Below the pieces are notes generated by a model. The model was given only the letters and a program-made list of their open reading frames with translations. It was not told the DNA's origin and did not search any database. 64,000 bases of DNA, from positions 1-64,000 of the forward strand of contig CAPN01000051.1 of the NCBI GenBank assembly GCA_000333235.1, given 5' to 3'. Origin of the DNA: Pseudoalteromonas luteoviolacea B = ATCC 29581. GTDB lineage: Bacteria > Pseudomonadota > Gammaproteobacteria > Enterobacterales > Alteromonadaceae. This document shows, one piece after another, positions 1-7,783 of this stretch. The first letter of the stretch is position 1. Each line of letters opens with the position of its first letter. The position numbers were made by a program, and so were the translations under genes.

Positions 1-462
1 GAACAGTACGATGACAACGGTTACGTACAACCAGCCTTCGTATGTGCGAATGTAAGTAAAGTCTGTTACCCAATAGCTATCGGGTTTATCCACGTCAAGT
101 GGCCTACCGAGAGTATTAGGTGCAGCAACGCTAGTCTTACCCCCCTTGAAACCTGGATGACGTTTATATCCGCGTACAGCGCGAATATTAGCTTGACGCA
201 TCAAGCGATAAACGCGGTTCTTACCGCAGGTTTCACCATCATTTCTCAGGTCAATTGTGATATTGCGATAGCCATAAGTACAGCCGCTTTCCAGCCAAAA
301 CTGTTTGATTTTACCCAGTAAGCGCTTGTCGTCTTTGGCCTTCGCGCTCAACGGCTGGTTGAGCCACGCATAAAAACCGCTGCGCTCAATATTGAGCACA
401 TGACACATGGTTTTAATCGGGTAGCGTGGGAGCCGCTCCTTTACGAACGCGTACTTTTCTTT
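1..462 (-). pseudogene. IS3-family transposase orfB, 3' end cut by window edge
   Basis: The frame encodes the N-terminal half of an IS3 OrfB. Recognisable family blocks are ERSGFYAWLNQP, the YGYRNITIDL block, NRVYRLMRQANIRAVRGYKR (HTH_21 region) and VTDFTYIRTYEGWLYVTVV, which holds the first Asp of the DDE catalytic triad in TDFTYI. The usual VIDLFS block after it reads VIVLF here. No start codon opens this frame; in the family it is reached by -1 frameshifting from orfA, which here has a premature stop. The second Asp and the Glu lie outside the window, so activity cannot be judged from this part alone. Confidence 0.75.
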
Positions 463-491
463 GACTCCCCTGCAAAGTACACGGCTTCCTT

Positions 492-745
492 TTATATGCC
501 GCGTTCCATCGTTACACGTTTTAACTCAGCTCTGAGCTTACGCAATTCAGCAGCCTGATCATCGTCTTGTTTTCGTTGGCTCGCTGGCTTGTCATAGCGT
601 TTAACCCAATCTGATAAAGATTTGTAGCTCACACCTAATCGATCAGCGACCGAAGTCAGAGAATGGCTGCAAACTGCAACTGTTCCAGTATTGATAGCCG
701 TCGATCACACATTTGCTTATGGAATACTGAATCATCCGTGGACAT
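492..745 (-). pseudogene. IS3-family orfA, disrupted
   Basis: The C-terminal two thirds reads as an IS3 OrfA: helix-turn-helix, then a leucine-zipper-like helix (AAELRKLRAELKRVTMERGI). The 5' part is in another frame that opens with an ATG at 745 and meets a TGA after about 28 codons, so the gene is frameshifted. The frame then hits TAA at 492-494, where relatives usually carry a Leu codon leading to the frameshift region (KEAVYFAGESK follows the TAA in the same frame). Both defects point to a decayed element, though sequencing error cannot be excluded. Confidence 0.6.
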
Positions 746-809
746 CAGTTATCTAGATTAGGTTTTGTACACAGTGCAAGTCGCGACCAAAGCTTCTTAG
801 TTCGTAACT

Positions 810-2015
810 TTAAACTCTAGCTTGTTCTTCTTTGGAAAATGCAAGATAGGCTCTCGTTACTGGAATAGCTATTTGAGAAATTAACGCCGTTCCCCATAAA
901 AGATTACCAACTAAAGCTGGAATGTAGGGTAGTACCAATAATGTTACTAAAGCTAATACAACACCAAACATACGCACCTTAACTGTCGCAAATCGATGTG
1001 CAATACGTTCTTCGATATTAAATTGAATCCAAAGCAGACACAGTAAATATGAGGCAAGTCCGATACAACCTATGGCACCATATTTAAGCGGGTATGGGTC
1101 CCAAAATCCTACTTTTACTTCACCAGCCAGCGCAACACCTACCATTACAGCAGACAGCATGAGGAATAAATGAGCTAACCACCAGTTAACTAGTGTCCAC
1201 TTTTCTTTATTTTTCGGTTTTCCATTGCCAACAAAGTCGAAATAAATCCAGCATTGGACAAATACGGCGATACCCCCAAACATGAAGTTAAATAATACTT
1301 CGGGAGTAACCTTATACACGCCTTTTTCGGATAGTGTAATCACGAGTTTAAAGAATCCTTCGCCAACAACAATGAGTAGTAGTAGAGCAAATCTTTCAGA
1401 CATATGCCCAAATCGAGGTAAAAATCGCTTACACTCTAAAACGCCAACTTTAGGAAGCATATACAGAAGTTGGATCGAAAGTATGGCAAGTGCAAAAACC
1501 GCAAAATTGTATGGTGCAGGTAGAAAAGCACTTATTGCGAAAACGATAGCAAGAACAAAGAAGTTCCGACTAACTGTACGTGAAAGCACAGTTGTTTCAA
1601 CACCAAGCCTATTTGTTCTGTGATACAAATAGGCGGTGATCATTCTATTAGCTGCATAGGCAAGGGCAAAATACATCCAGCCTTTTTCAAAGACGTGAGG
1701 AATTGACGCAGCCATCATCATTGCGGTTACAATTTGGCAGGACATGATGAGTCGATGTTTTACGTCTGTGCTGACATAGAGTGAGTTAAAAACGCTAGAG
1801 TCTGCCCATGCAAACCATACAGCGATAAATAGTCCAGCAAAAGCTAGAAAACCATCCACACTTAAGTGGTCACTCAAAAAGTTTCCAAGTAAGAAAATAA
1901 TGACCACATGGATCAGATCATAAAATAACTCAACCCAATGCACATGGTCATGCGCACCTTCATGATCTAAGTGGTGCTTTGGCAATCGCCACATTGGATG
2001 ATTTTCTAGTGACAT
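810..2015 (-). CDS. LtrA-family low temperature requirement membrane protein
   Basis: A 401-residue polytopic membrane protein with the N-terminal signature of the LtrA family: HVHWVELFYDLIHVVIIF, the WxELFxDLxxVxxI motif, near residue 26. Around ten hydrophobic segments follow. The family was named after a Listeria gene needed for growth in the cold; its biochemical role is unknown. It starts 8 bp downstream of the disrupted AhpD-like gene and is the last gene of a six-gene minus-strand run, so it may be co-transcribed with the redox genes. The family call is firm, the physiological role is not. Confidence 0.8.
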   Translation of the reverse strand: MSLENHPMWRLPKHHLDHEGAHDHVHWVELFYDLIHVVIIFLLGNFLSDHLSVDGFLAFAGLFIAVWFAWADSSVFNSLYVSTDVKHRLIMSCQIVTAMMMAASIPHVFEKGWMYFALAYAANRMITAYLYHRTNRLGVETTVLSRTVSRNFFVLAIVFAISAFLPAPYNFAVFALAILSIQLLYMLPKVGVLECKRFLPRFGHMSERFALLLLIVVGEGFFKLVITLSEKGVYKVTPEVLFNFMFGGIAVFVQCWIYFDFVGNGKPKNKEKWTLVNWWLAHLFLMLSAVMVGVALAGEVKVGFWDPYPLKYGAIGCIGLASYLLCLLWIQFNIEERIAHRFATVKVRMFGVVLALVTLLVLPYIPALVGNLLWGTALISQIAIPVTRAYLAFSKEEQARV

Positions 2016-2022
2016 ACTATTT

Positions 2023-2571
2023 CTACGGCTTTTCCCAAGCGTAAGGCTTCATTGCATCATCTACTTTTGTATGTGTTAATGCGTTTGTGAAGTTTGAGAT
2101 TAATTTTGATGCCAGTCCAGTTAATACTTCTAATGCTTGGCGCTTAGTATATCCAGCATTCAAAAACTCATTTAACTAATCGTCACCAATATGGCCTCGA
2201 TTATCTATTAAGGCTTTTGTGAAATCATGAAGCGCTTGAAGTTTTGCGTCTGGCAGTTGAGTGCCATTTCTCAACGCTTCAATAACGTCATCAGGCATTT
2301 TAGATGACTTCATCATCCAAGTATGACCGGGAACACAATAGTGGCAATTATTTTCAAAGTTCGACGTCATGAACACAACTTGTTGCTCAATCGGACTAAA
2401 CGTTGTTTCTTTCATGAAGCTTGTAAAGGTTTGATTATACGCTTTATATGTTGCTGGGGCTTCAGCTAAGATCTTGTGGAGGTTTGGGATCATCCCAAAG
2501 CCAGCTAAAGATTGCTCCATCAATTGTTTCGATTCTTCTGGAGCCGTATCCGGCTCATAGTAAGTAAACAT
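2023..2571 (-). pseudogene. AhpD/carboxymuconolactone decarboxylase-family protein, broken by an in-frame amber codon
   Basis: The intact first 131 codons give an AhpD-like fold with the redox motif C76-HY-C79-VPG-H83 typical of alkylhydroperoxidase-like proteins. A TAG at 2176-2178 follows GHIGDD. Beyond it the same frame runs 50 more codons (LNEFLNAGYTKRQALEVLTG, then a helix ending PYAWEKP) to a TAG at 2023-2025, giving the roughly 180 residues usual for this family. Apart from the amber codon the C-terminal helices look intact, so the loss is recent, the truncated form is tolerated, or it is a base-calling error. It lies between the DsbA-like and LtrA genes in the HxlR-linked run. Confidence 0.75.
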
Positions 2572-2573
2572 AA

Positions 2574-3227
2574 TTAATAGTCTCTATTTAAATATTGATT
2601 GAGTACCTGTTCAAAAGTTGCTACTTCTTGCGCACCTGAAAGGGCCTGTTCGCCATTAAAAATAAATAATGGTACGCCATGTATTCCTCTTTGATGCCAG
2701 TGCTCTTCGATTAACTTCACTTCCTCACTATATGAGTTGTTAGCTAATACAGACTGTGCTTGAAGGGAGTTCAAGCCAACCATTTCAACAATCTGGATAA
2801 GTTCTGGCTCAGTAAATGTGCCTCTGTTGCTGAAAAAATACTCAAAAAGTGCTTCTGCTAATTGGTTTTGCAAATCACTTTCTTTCGCCCAGTTAAGTAG
2901 TTGATGACATTGATGCGTATTAAGCATTTTCATTTCATCAAAGTAGTTAAACCTGAAGCCGACTTTTTTGCCTTCTTCGGTCAACATGGCTCTTGCCCTG
3001 ATGCTACCCTCTAATGTAGTCCCGTATTTTTTCGATAAATGCTGTCTTAGGTTTTCACCTTCTTTGGGCATACTGGGGTTAAGCTCGAATGGGTGCCAGA
3101 CAATATTAACGTCTAATTTAGTATTAAAATTGGCTAATGCCGCTTTTAAGCGACCATAGCCGATTGCACACCAAGGACAAACCACATCAGAAACAATATC
3201 AATGTTAATTTGTTTCTTTAACATCAT
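2574..3227 (-). CDS. DsbA-family oxidoreductase, FrnE-like
   Basis: A 217-residue cytoplasmic thioredoxin-fold protein with no signal peptide. The active-site motif C17-P-W-C20 sits after the first strand (INIDIVSDVVCPWC) and the C-terminal cis-Pro loop reads HGVPLFIFNG. This matches the DsbA/2-hydroxychromene-2-carboxylate isomerase (FrnE) branch, cytoplasmic disulfide oxidoreductases linked in other bacteria to oxidative stress. The ATG overlaps the cupin stop by one base (TAATG), indicating translational coupling. The next ATG, one codon in, is an equally possible start. The substrate is unknown. Confidence 0.85.
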   Translation of the reverse strand: MMLKKQINIDIVSDVVCPWCAIGYGRLKAALANFNTKLDVNIVWHPFELNPSMPKEGENLRQHLSKKYGTTLEGSIRARAMLTEEGKKVGFRFNYFDEMKMLNTHQCHQLLNWAKESDLQNQLAEALFEYFFSNRGTFTEPELIQIVEMVGLNSLQAQSVLANNSYSEEVKLIEEHWHQRGIHGVPLFIFNGEQALSGAQEVATFEQVLNQYLNRDY

Positions 3228-3589
3228 TATTTCTTTTCAACGATAATTGCAGTGATAGTTGTGTCACCAACATTTTTAACTTGATGTTCCCATTGGTCAT
3301 GCCACATCACGTAGCCATCCGGGATCTCCAAAGTCATGTCTTTTTCACTCGTTGTTATCGTCGCCTTGCCACCTTTTTCGAAGTAAACAGTCTCAGCATT
3401 GTGTTTATGCCAATTATCCTGATCACCCGGTTTGAGTGTCATCTTGAGCACGGTAACTACTTCGTTCTCTAGCAGTAGTTCATATTGGTTTGGAGATGCA
3501 ATGTGTGCAGACTCGACCTTAGTGTCTTCTGCAAACGCATTTCCAAACAATAGGGCTGATATTACAGCAGTTAAAACAACCTTTTTCAT
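3227..3589 (-). CDS. Secreted cupin-domain protein
   Basis: A 120-residue protein with a clear Sec signal peptide (MKKVVLTAVISALLFGNAFA, cleavage after AFA). The remainder is a single small beta-barrel cupin: the first motif is represented by KPGDQDNWHKHNAETVYFEKG, with two His and a Glu that could bind metal, and a late motif by MWHDQWEHQVKNVG. It sits between the peroxiredoxin-like and DsbA-like genes with 8 bp upstream spacing and a one-base overlap downstream. A ligand cannot be deduced; many such single-domain periplasmic cupins are uncharacterised. Confidence 0.75.
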   Translation of the reverse strand: MKKVVLTAVISALLFGNAFAEDTKVESAHIASPNQYELLLENEVVTVLKMTLKPGDQDNWHKHNAETVYFEKGGKATITTSEKDMTLEIPDGYVMWHDQWEHQVKNVGDTTITAIIVEKK

Positions 3590-3597
3590 AGGAACTC

Positions 3598-4140
3598 CTA
3601 TTTATGCATACCACGAATAGGGTAGTTGTTAGCAGGATTTCGTATCCAGCCCAAGCCACTAATTAATGATTGAAGTTCTGGCCTTACAAATGGGTTGTTA
3701 GAAATATCCGCTACGTGCACTTTTCCTTCACTATTGACTACAAATAGCCCCGGCTCAGCAAACGGATGATCCGTTTCTTCTGGGGACCTCGGGTCTGATA
3801 TATACAACCCAAGTTCTTCCATTTGTTCAACCGTGAGGCCGTACGCAATAGGGAAAGTCACATTAAGTCTTTCCAGATGACTTTCAAGTTGTGCTTTGCT
3901 GTCGCCAGAAATGGCGATCAAATCTACGCCTGTTTGAGCGAGTTGGTCTTTCACACTTTCTAACTGGTTTAAGTAGCGAGTACAAAGTGGGCAATGCTGC
4001 CCTCTGTAAACAACAATCATCTTCCAATCCAAACCATTTTCAGGCGTAGACAACTTTTTAAAATCACCATTTAGAAGTTTGGCTTCAATTGCAGGAAAGT
4101 CTGAACCAGCATGAAGCTTATTGGTATATTCAGTACTCAT
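3598..4140 (-). CDS. Peroxiredoxin-like (AhpC/TSA-type) protein
   Basis: A 180-residue thioredoxin-fold protein of the peroxiredoxin-like family. After the first strand it has VVYRGQHCPLC, placing Cys50 where the peroxidatic Cys would be and Cys53 as a CxxC partner, and later GLFVVNSEGKVHVADISNNPF typical of AhpC/TSA-like proteins. It has no signal peptide, so acts in the cytoplasm, likely on peroxides or thiols. It lies 9 bp after mdaB and 8 bp before the cupin gene, within the redox run. Peroxidase activity is inferred from the fold, not shown. Confidence 0.8.
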   Translation of the reverse strand: MSTEYTNKLHAGSDFPAIEAKLLNGDFKKLSTPENGLDWKMIVVYRGQHCPLCTRYLNQLESVKDQLAQTGVDLIAISGDSKAQLESHLERLNVTFPIAYGLTVEQMEELGLYISDPRSPEETDHPFAEPGLFVVNSEGKVHVADISNNPFVRPELQSLISGLGWIRNPANNYPIRGMHK

Positions 4141-4149
4141 GATAGTTCC

Positions 4150-4746
4150 TTAAAAATGCTTGTTAATGTGAGCTTCGAAACGTTTGAAGTCGTTTTCAAC
4201 ATCAGCATTTTTCATTACATCAAAGCATGCAAATGTTTCCATTGGCTTCATACTAAAGAACTTGAAGTTCATGTGCATAGGGAACATTAAATCGTCGATT
4301 GATTTCCCATCAAAGAATTCGTCTGGATCATTAAAGGCTTCTTCCGGCGCATTAAAGGTGAGAGACATCATGTATTTGGTGCCGGTTAACGTGCCGCCCT
4401 TACCATAGTTTTTCTTTGGTGCTTCTGCTGTGCGACCGTCGCCAACGCATAAAGCTCCTCCCATGCCTGCTGTGTATACTTCATCCATATACTTTTTGAA
4501 CGACCAAGGCACGCCCATCCAATTGCTTGGTGTTTGCAAAAATACAATATCTGCCCATTGATGAAGTGCTAGTTGCTCTTCCACATCGTACCCGTCACTC
4601 ATTGTTACTACGCGCGTGTTATAACCTTTATCTTCCAGCATGGTTATTGCCTTATCAATCAAGGCTGCATTTAGCTTACCTTCCGAGAATGGGTAATACT
4701 GGTGGGCATTAATAATTAATACGTTTTCAAGCTTCGTAGTGCTCAT
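4150..4746 (-). CDS. mdaB: MdaB-like NAD(P)H quinone oxidoreductase (flavodoxin fold)
   Basis: A 198-residue flavodoxin-fold protein colinear with MdaB (modulator of drug activity B). Shared blocks are [18 protein letters not shown] at the N-terminus, the [27 protein letters not shown] segment around the flavin-binding loop, and a [20 protein letters not shown] segment. MdaB reduces quinones by two electrons using NAD(P)H with FAD and so limits redox cycling. It is first in the minus-strand run and directly divergent from the HxlR regulator, the usual arrangement for quinone- or electrophile-inducible reductases. The gene symbol is by homology only. Confidence 0.8.
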   Translation of the reverse strand: MSTTKLENVLIINAHQYYPFSEGKLNAALIDKAITMLEDKGYNTRVVTMSDGYDVEEQLALHQWADIVFLQTPSNWMGVPWSFKKYMDEVYTAGMGGALCVGDGRTAEAPKKNYGKGGTLTGTKYMMSLTFNAPEEAFNDPDEFFDGKSIDDLMFPMHMNFKFFSMKPMETFACFDVMKNADVENDFKRFEAHINKHF

Positions 4747-4815
4747 AAAACAACTCCAAACTAAATTTCAACAAAAATAAGTAAGAGAAACACTCTCCTA
4801 CTCAATCAATATATG

Positions 4816-4868
4816 GTATATTTTAGTAACCTGATTTAAGTTATCAATTAGTATACTTTTGGTAACCT
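4816..4868. promoter_or_regulatory. Putative HxlR operator: near-identical direct repeats in the divergent promoter
   Basis: The 144-bp intergenic region between mdaB and the HxlR gene holds two near-identical AT-rich copies, GTATATTTTAGTAACCT at 4816-4832 and GTATACTTTTGGTAACCT at 4851-4868, about 35 bp apart (centre to centre). HxlR/MarR-like winged-helix dimers commonly bind AT-rich sites of this length in divergent promoters. Assignment as the operator is inference from position and repetition. Confidence 0.45.
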
Positions 4869-4890
4869 AGCTGTTTTTTTAGGAGGATTA

Positions 4891-5247
4891 ATGGAAAGTG
4901 TCGTAAAAACAGACAGTAAAGGTAGAAAAAAAGTTTTAAATGCATGTACTGAACCCTGCGCTATTGAAAAAGGCATGCGTTTAATTGGCGGAAAGTGGAA
5001 AGGTTCCATTATTTATCACCTTAAAGATGAACCTGTAAGGTTTAATGACTTAACTCGTATGCTTGGTGGTGCCAGCAAAAAAATGGTCGACCAACGTCTA
5101 AAGGAACTAGAAAGTGAAGGGATCGTACTTAGAAAAGTGATAAGTGACAGACCTGTCGCTGTAACTTATGAGTTAACTGATTTCGGCAAAACCGCACTGA
5201 GTATTTTAGATGAACTCCGGATCTGGTCAGAATCCCATCAAATTTAA
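4891..5247 (+). CDS. HxlR-family transcriptional regulator, likely redox/electrophile sensor
   Basis: A 118-residue winged-helix protein of the HxlR (DUF24) family: LIGGKWKGSIIYHL, then VRFNDLTRMLGGASKKMVDQRLKELE as the recognition helices, and VTYELTDFGKTAL as the wing and C-terminal helix. It keeps the conserved N-terminal Cys of the family (Cys23, just before AIEKGMRLIGGKWK) and has a second Cys at 19; in family members such as YodB/HypR the N-terminal Cys senses quinones or disulfide stress. A strong AGGAGG lies 4 bp before the ATG. Divergence from the redox run suggests it controls that run and itself. Confidence 0.85.
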   Translation: MESVVKTDSKGRKKVLNACTEPCAIEKGMRLIGGKWKGSIIYHLKDEPVRFNDLTRMLGGASKKMVDQRLKELESEGIVLRKVISDRPVAVTYELTDFGKTALSILDELRIWSESHQI

Positions 5248-5258
5248 CGGTAGCCACT

Positions 5259-5873
5259 TTGAATTATTTAGCGCACCTGTACTTAGCACAGCCCAATGCA
5301 GATTCTTATTTTGGTAATCTGCTTGGCGATTTTGGTGGAACACGACAGGTAAAAAATTTGCCACTAACAGTGAAAAAGGCATTGGATAATCATTATCTAG
5401 TCGATAAATTTACAGATAACCATGTAGCAGTTAAAGACGCTAAGCAGTATTTTTCTCAGCATCGTAAACGATTCGCAAGCATTGCCATTGATGTATTATT
5501 TGATCACTTTCTAATTCAGCATTGGACGCAGTTTAATCACGTACCATTGGCTGACTTTAAGCAAAACAGTTATCAACTTTTGAATAAGCGTATTCCAGAT
5601 ATGCCTTGTAAAATGCAACAGGTTGTAAGCAATTTAACCAAAAATGATTGGTTTAAAGAGTATGAAACAATAACAGGTGTAGGCGTAGCGCTTGACAACA
5701 TAGCCAAACGTATCCGTTTTACTAATAATTTTTCTGGCGCAATTGAAGATATTCAGTGTCACTACAACGAATTGGAAATGCTATTTTTAGAGTTTTTTCC
5801 ACAATTAATTGATCACGTAAATCAACATGCCATTGAGGGAAGCAACGTAGAGACTATTGTTAGACACAACTAG
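5259..5873 (+). CDS. acpH: Acyl carrier protein phosphodiesterase (AcpH)
   Basis: A 204-residue protein matching ACP phosphodiesterase from the first residues (NYLAHLYLAQ, then SYFGNLLGDFGG) and carrying the central Asp-rich helix IAIDVLFDHFLIQHW, typical of this HD-like fold. AcpH removes the 4'-phosphopantetheine arm from holo-ACP, turning over the prosthetic group. The start is a TTG, because the family N-terminus begins directly at NYLAHL and no upstream ATG fits. It follows the HxlR gene by 11 bp; there is no obvious Shine-Dalgarno, so translation may depend on coupling. Confidence 0.85.
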   Translation: MNYLAHLYLAQPNADSYFGNLLGDFGGTRQVKNLPLTVKKALDNHYLVDKFTDNHVAVKDAKQYFSQHRKRFASIAIDVLFDHFLIQHWTQFNHVPLADFKQNSYQLLNKRIPDMPCKMQQVVSNLTKNDWFKEYETITGVGVALDNIAKRIRFTNNFSGAIEDIQCHYNELEMLFLEFFPQLIDHVNQHAIEGSNVETIVRHN

Positions 5874-6262
5874 TAAGTAATACGTAGCGCTCATATTGTC
5901 GATAAATATTACATTCAATTTCTGCAATTCGCTCGATTGAATCCCTAACTCAAACTCACTTTGGGGCAGAAACGAGTTATGATGATGGTCCACATATGTC
6001 ACATTTTGATTGGCAGAATACAAAGGCATCTCATTGCATCTAGTTGGTCGACATTAAATTTTGCGTGGATTGGATAAGAATGGTAAGTTTTTGCAACTTT
6101 AGACTTCACTTTTAAGCCAAGTGATACTTCCATTTAAATGCTAAGTCATTGAAGTGAATGTGCCATTTTATGCAAACTTACACTGCAAACTCCATAATTT
6201 CAGAGCTTTTCACCAAAACATCACTCGCGAGTGCTTTTCCCTCTTTTTGCATTGTACTGATT
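5874..6262. other. Intergenic stretch without recognised feature
   Basis: About 390 bp between acpH and the palindromic element. Short frames on both strands show no family resemblance and lack ribosome binding sites. The sequence is AT-rich. I see no RNA gene, terminator or operator that I could defend. Confidence 0.5.
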
Positions 6263-6467
6263 TATACCAATCCTCAATAATACTTGATTAATTTGAGGGA
6301 CCAAAGCTGTCGCTAACGTTGTTAAAAATCTCTCATTTAGAACAACTAAATAGCAAAATTTCCGCCTTGCCTACATGGATGTAGGTACCTCAGCGATAGC
6401 AGGACGCGTGAGCGGTGTTATCGACAAGGTTTCCGTACCACAAAATAGATTACTTAAATTGGTCATA
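6263..6467. repeat. Miniature inverted-repeat (MITE-like) element
   Basis: The stretch opens with TATACCAATCCTCAATAAT and closes with ATTACTTAAATTGGTCATA, which is nearly the reverse complement of the opening (TATGACCAATTTAAGTAAT), so the ends form imperfect terminal inverted repeats. Inside lies a perfect 7-bp hairpin with a 2-nt loop (CCTACAT-GG-ATGTAGG). No transposase is encoded. Its size of about 205 bp and ends fit a non-autonomous element. Copy number in the genome cannot be judged here. Confidence 0.55.
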
Positions 6468-6713
6468 GCTTGGCTCCTTGGTACACCTTTTGACCATGCA
6501 CTCTTAATTTGGGGTTACACCATATTATCTGCATTCGTTGTTAATGCATTGAGAGGCAATCACTTTCAGTTAATTATCGCAGCAAGCCTTATGCGCAGCG
6601 GATTATTCGTATTATTGCTTTTGCCAGTCCCAATGTGGTTTTTGATCGTAAGTACCTTTTTTATGATTAAAGTTATGTTTAGTTTTGCGGTTGATCATTA
6701 CGGCAATAACTAA
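6375..6713 (+). CDS. Membrane-protein fragment whose 5' end lies in the repeat element
   Basis: The frame encodes 112 residues, but the first 31 or so are specified by the inverted-repeat element upstream. The rest, from AWLLGTPFDHALLIWGYTIL onward, is hydrophobic with about three membrane segments and ends FAVDHYGNN. I do not recognise a family. No ATG with a ribosome binding site exists between the element and the hydrophobic part; a TTG at the element edge is possible. The likely reading is a 3' remnant of a membrane protein truncated by insertion, but a short real gene is not excluded. Confidence 0.35.
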   Translation: MDVGTSAIAGRVSGVIDKVSVPQNRLLKLVIAWLLGTPFDHALLIWGYTILSAFVVNALRGNHFQLIIAASLMRSGLFVLLLLPVPMWFLIVSTFFMIKVMFSFAVDHYGNN

Positions 6714-6754
6714 CAAGAGCTTTGGAAATTAGCGTAGAGCCACTTTTAATTTAT

Positions 6755-7660
6755 TTAAAACTCATCCCAATACGGGTGAACTCCAAAAAATTGACTGAGT
6801 TCGTCGATAAACACCCTCACTTTTGAAGACAAAAGCTTGCGATGGGGATAAACCGCATACAAGCCAATAGGTTGCGGCTCAAAGTCTTCTAAGAACACTT
6901 GTAGCTCACCTTGTTTTATCGCTTTGCTCGCAATGAACGTAGGTAGAAGCAAATACCCTTCGCCTGCAACTGCAGACGCTAATAATAATTCGCCATTGTT
7001 TGAAATGATCGTGGGGTGTTTATTACTACTGATGGACTTTAAGGTGTTGAGCAATAGGTTGTCGGACTTTTCATAATTGGAGTAGCTGTAGTGTAAAAAG
7101 TGCTTTGGATTTAGTTCTTTGGGGTGGAGTGGTGTGCCGTGAGCGTTTAGGTATTCAGGAGAAGCGCAAAGAGTCAGCCTTACTGGCGCGATTTTCTTGG
7201 CAACGAGTGAAGAATTTTGCAGCTGGCCAATCCGTAAAGCGAGATCAAAGCCTTCCTCCACAACATCGACCTTTCGGTCATTTAACTGAATGTTTAGCTC
7301 AATCTCTGGGTATTTTTTGCGAAAGACACGGATGAATTTTGACAAATGCAAGGTCGAAAACGTGACCGGTGCGCTTATGCTCAAGGTGCCAGTCACAGAG
7401 GATTGTAGCTCACTAAATTGTGCCTCTAAACTTTCTATGCTTTCTAATATGTGTTTAGCATGTTGCAGGCATTTTTCTCCGGCTTCAGTTAGGCTGACTT
7501 TTCGGGTGGTTCGATTTAATAATCGAGCATTGAGATGTGTTTCAAGTTGAGACAGATACTTACTGACCAATTGATTCGACATACCAAGTTTGCTTGCTGC
7601 TTTGGTAAAGCTGCCTTCTTCAGCTACTTTAATAAAGACATTTAAGAGCTCGTTACGCAT
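6755..7660 (-). CDS. LysR-family transcriptional regulator
   Basis: A 301-residue LysR-type regulator: N-terminal winged helix (ELLNVFIKVAEEGSFTKAAS, then LGMSNQLVSKYLSQLE) and a C-terminal periplasmic-binding-like effector domain that starts near TGTLSISAPVTF. The family N-terminus begins MRNELLNVF, so I use the ATG at 7660 instead of one eight codons further upstream. It resembles the subgroup that regulates neighbouring oxidoreductases. It is divergent from the cytochrome b561-yceI pair across about 120 bp and probably controls it together with its own gene; the inducer is unknown. Confidence 0.9.
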   Translation of the reverse strand: MRNELLNVFIKVAEEGSFTKAASKLGMSNQLVSKYLSQLETHLNARLLNRTTRKVSLTEAGEKCLQHAKHILESIESLEAQFSELQSSVTGTLSISAPVTFSTLHLSKFIRVFRKKYPEIELNIQLNDRKVDVVEEGFDLALRIGQLQNSSLVAKKIAPVRLTLCASPEYLNAHGTPLHPKELNPKHFLHYSYSNYEKSDNLLLNTLKSISSNKHPTIISNNGELLLASAVAGEGYLLLPTFIASKAIKQGELQVFLEDFEPQPIGLYAVYPHRKLLSSKVRVFIDELSQFFGVHPYWDEF

Positions 7661-7783
7661 TATAAGGGGGGTAATTATCAACATTGTGTTGTTAATCTTA
7701 CAACAATTAGCGACTTAATCATAAAAAATAACCATAGTAGAATGGTAATTATTGGTTAGCTACGAACAACAGATAGGATTTGA

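Larger units (their letters stand above)
1..745 (-). mobile_element. IS3-family insertion sequence remnant, left part outside the window
   Basis: Reverse-strand reading gives the two parts of an IS3-type transposase: an orfA with a helix-turn-helix segment (TSVADRLGVSYKSLSDWVKR) and an orfB that begins KYAFVKERLPRYPIKTMC and continues to the window edge. The orfA 5' part is frame-broken and a TAA lies where orfA should run on to its frameshift site, so the element looks inactive. The outer end is unclear; a GTGTACAAAA-containing stretch around 752-772 may be its terminal repeat. The family call rests on orfB motifs; the exact IS was not determined. Confidence 0.8.

Noticed and set aside
1282-1623. 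Plus-strand open frame of 113 codons
   Set aside because: It is antisense to the LtrA-like gene and has no family resemblance or ribosome binding site.
5805-6029. Minus-strand open frame of 74 codons after acpH
   Set aside because: It overlaps the acpH 3' end and has no ribosome binding site or homologous features.
6061-6262. Possible tRNA or small RNA gene between acpH and the repeat
   Set aside because: No cloverleaf, CCA end or promoter-terminator pair could be found by eye.
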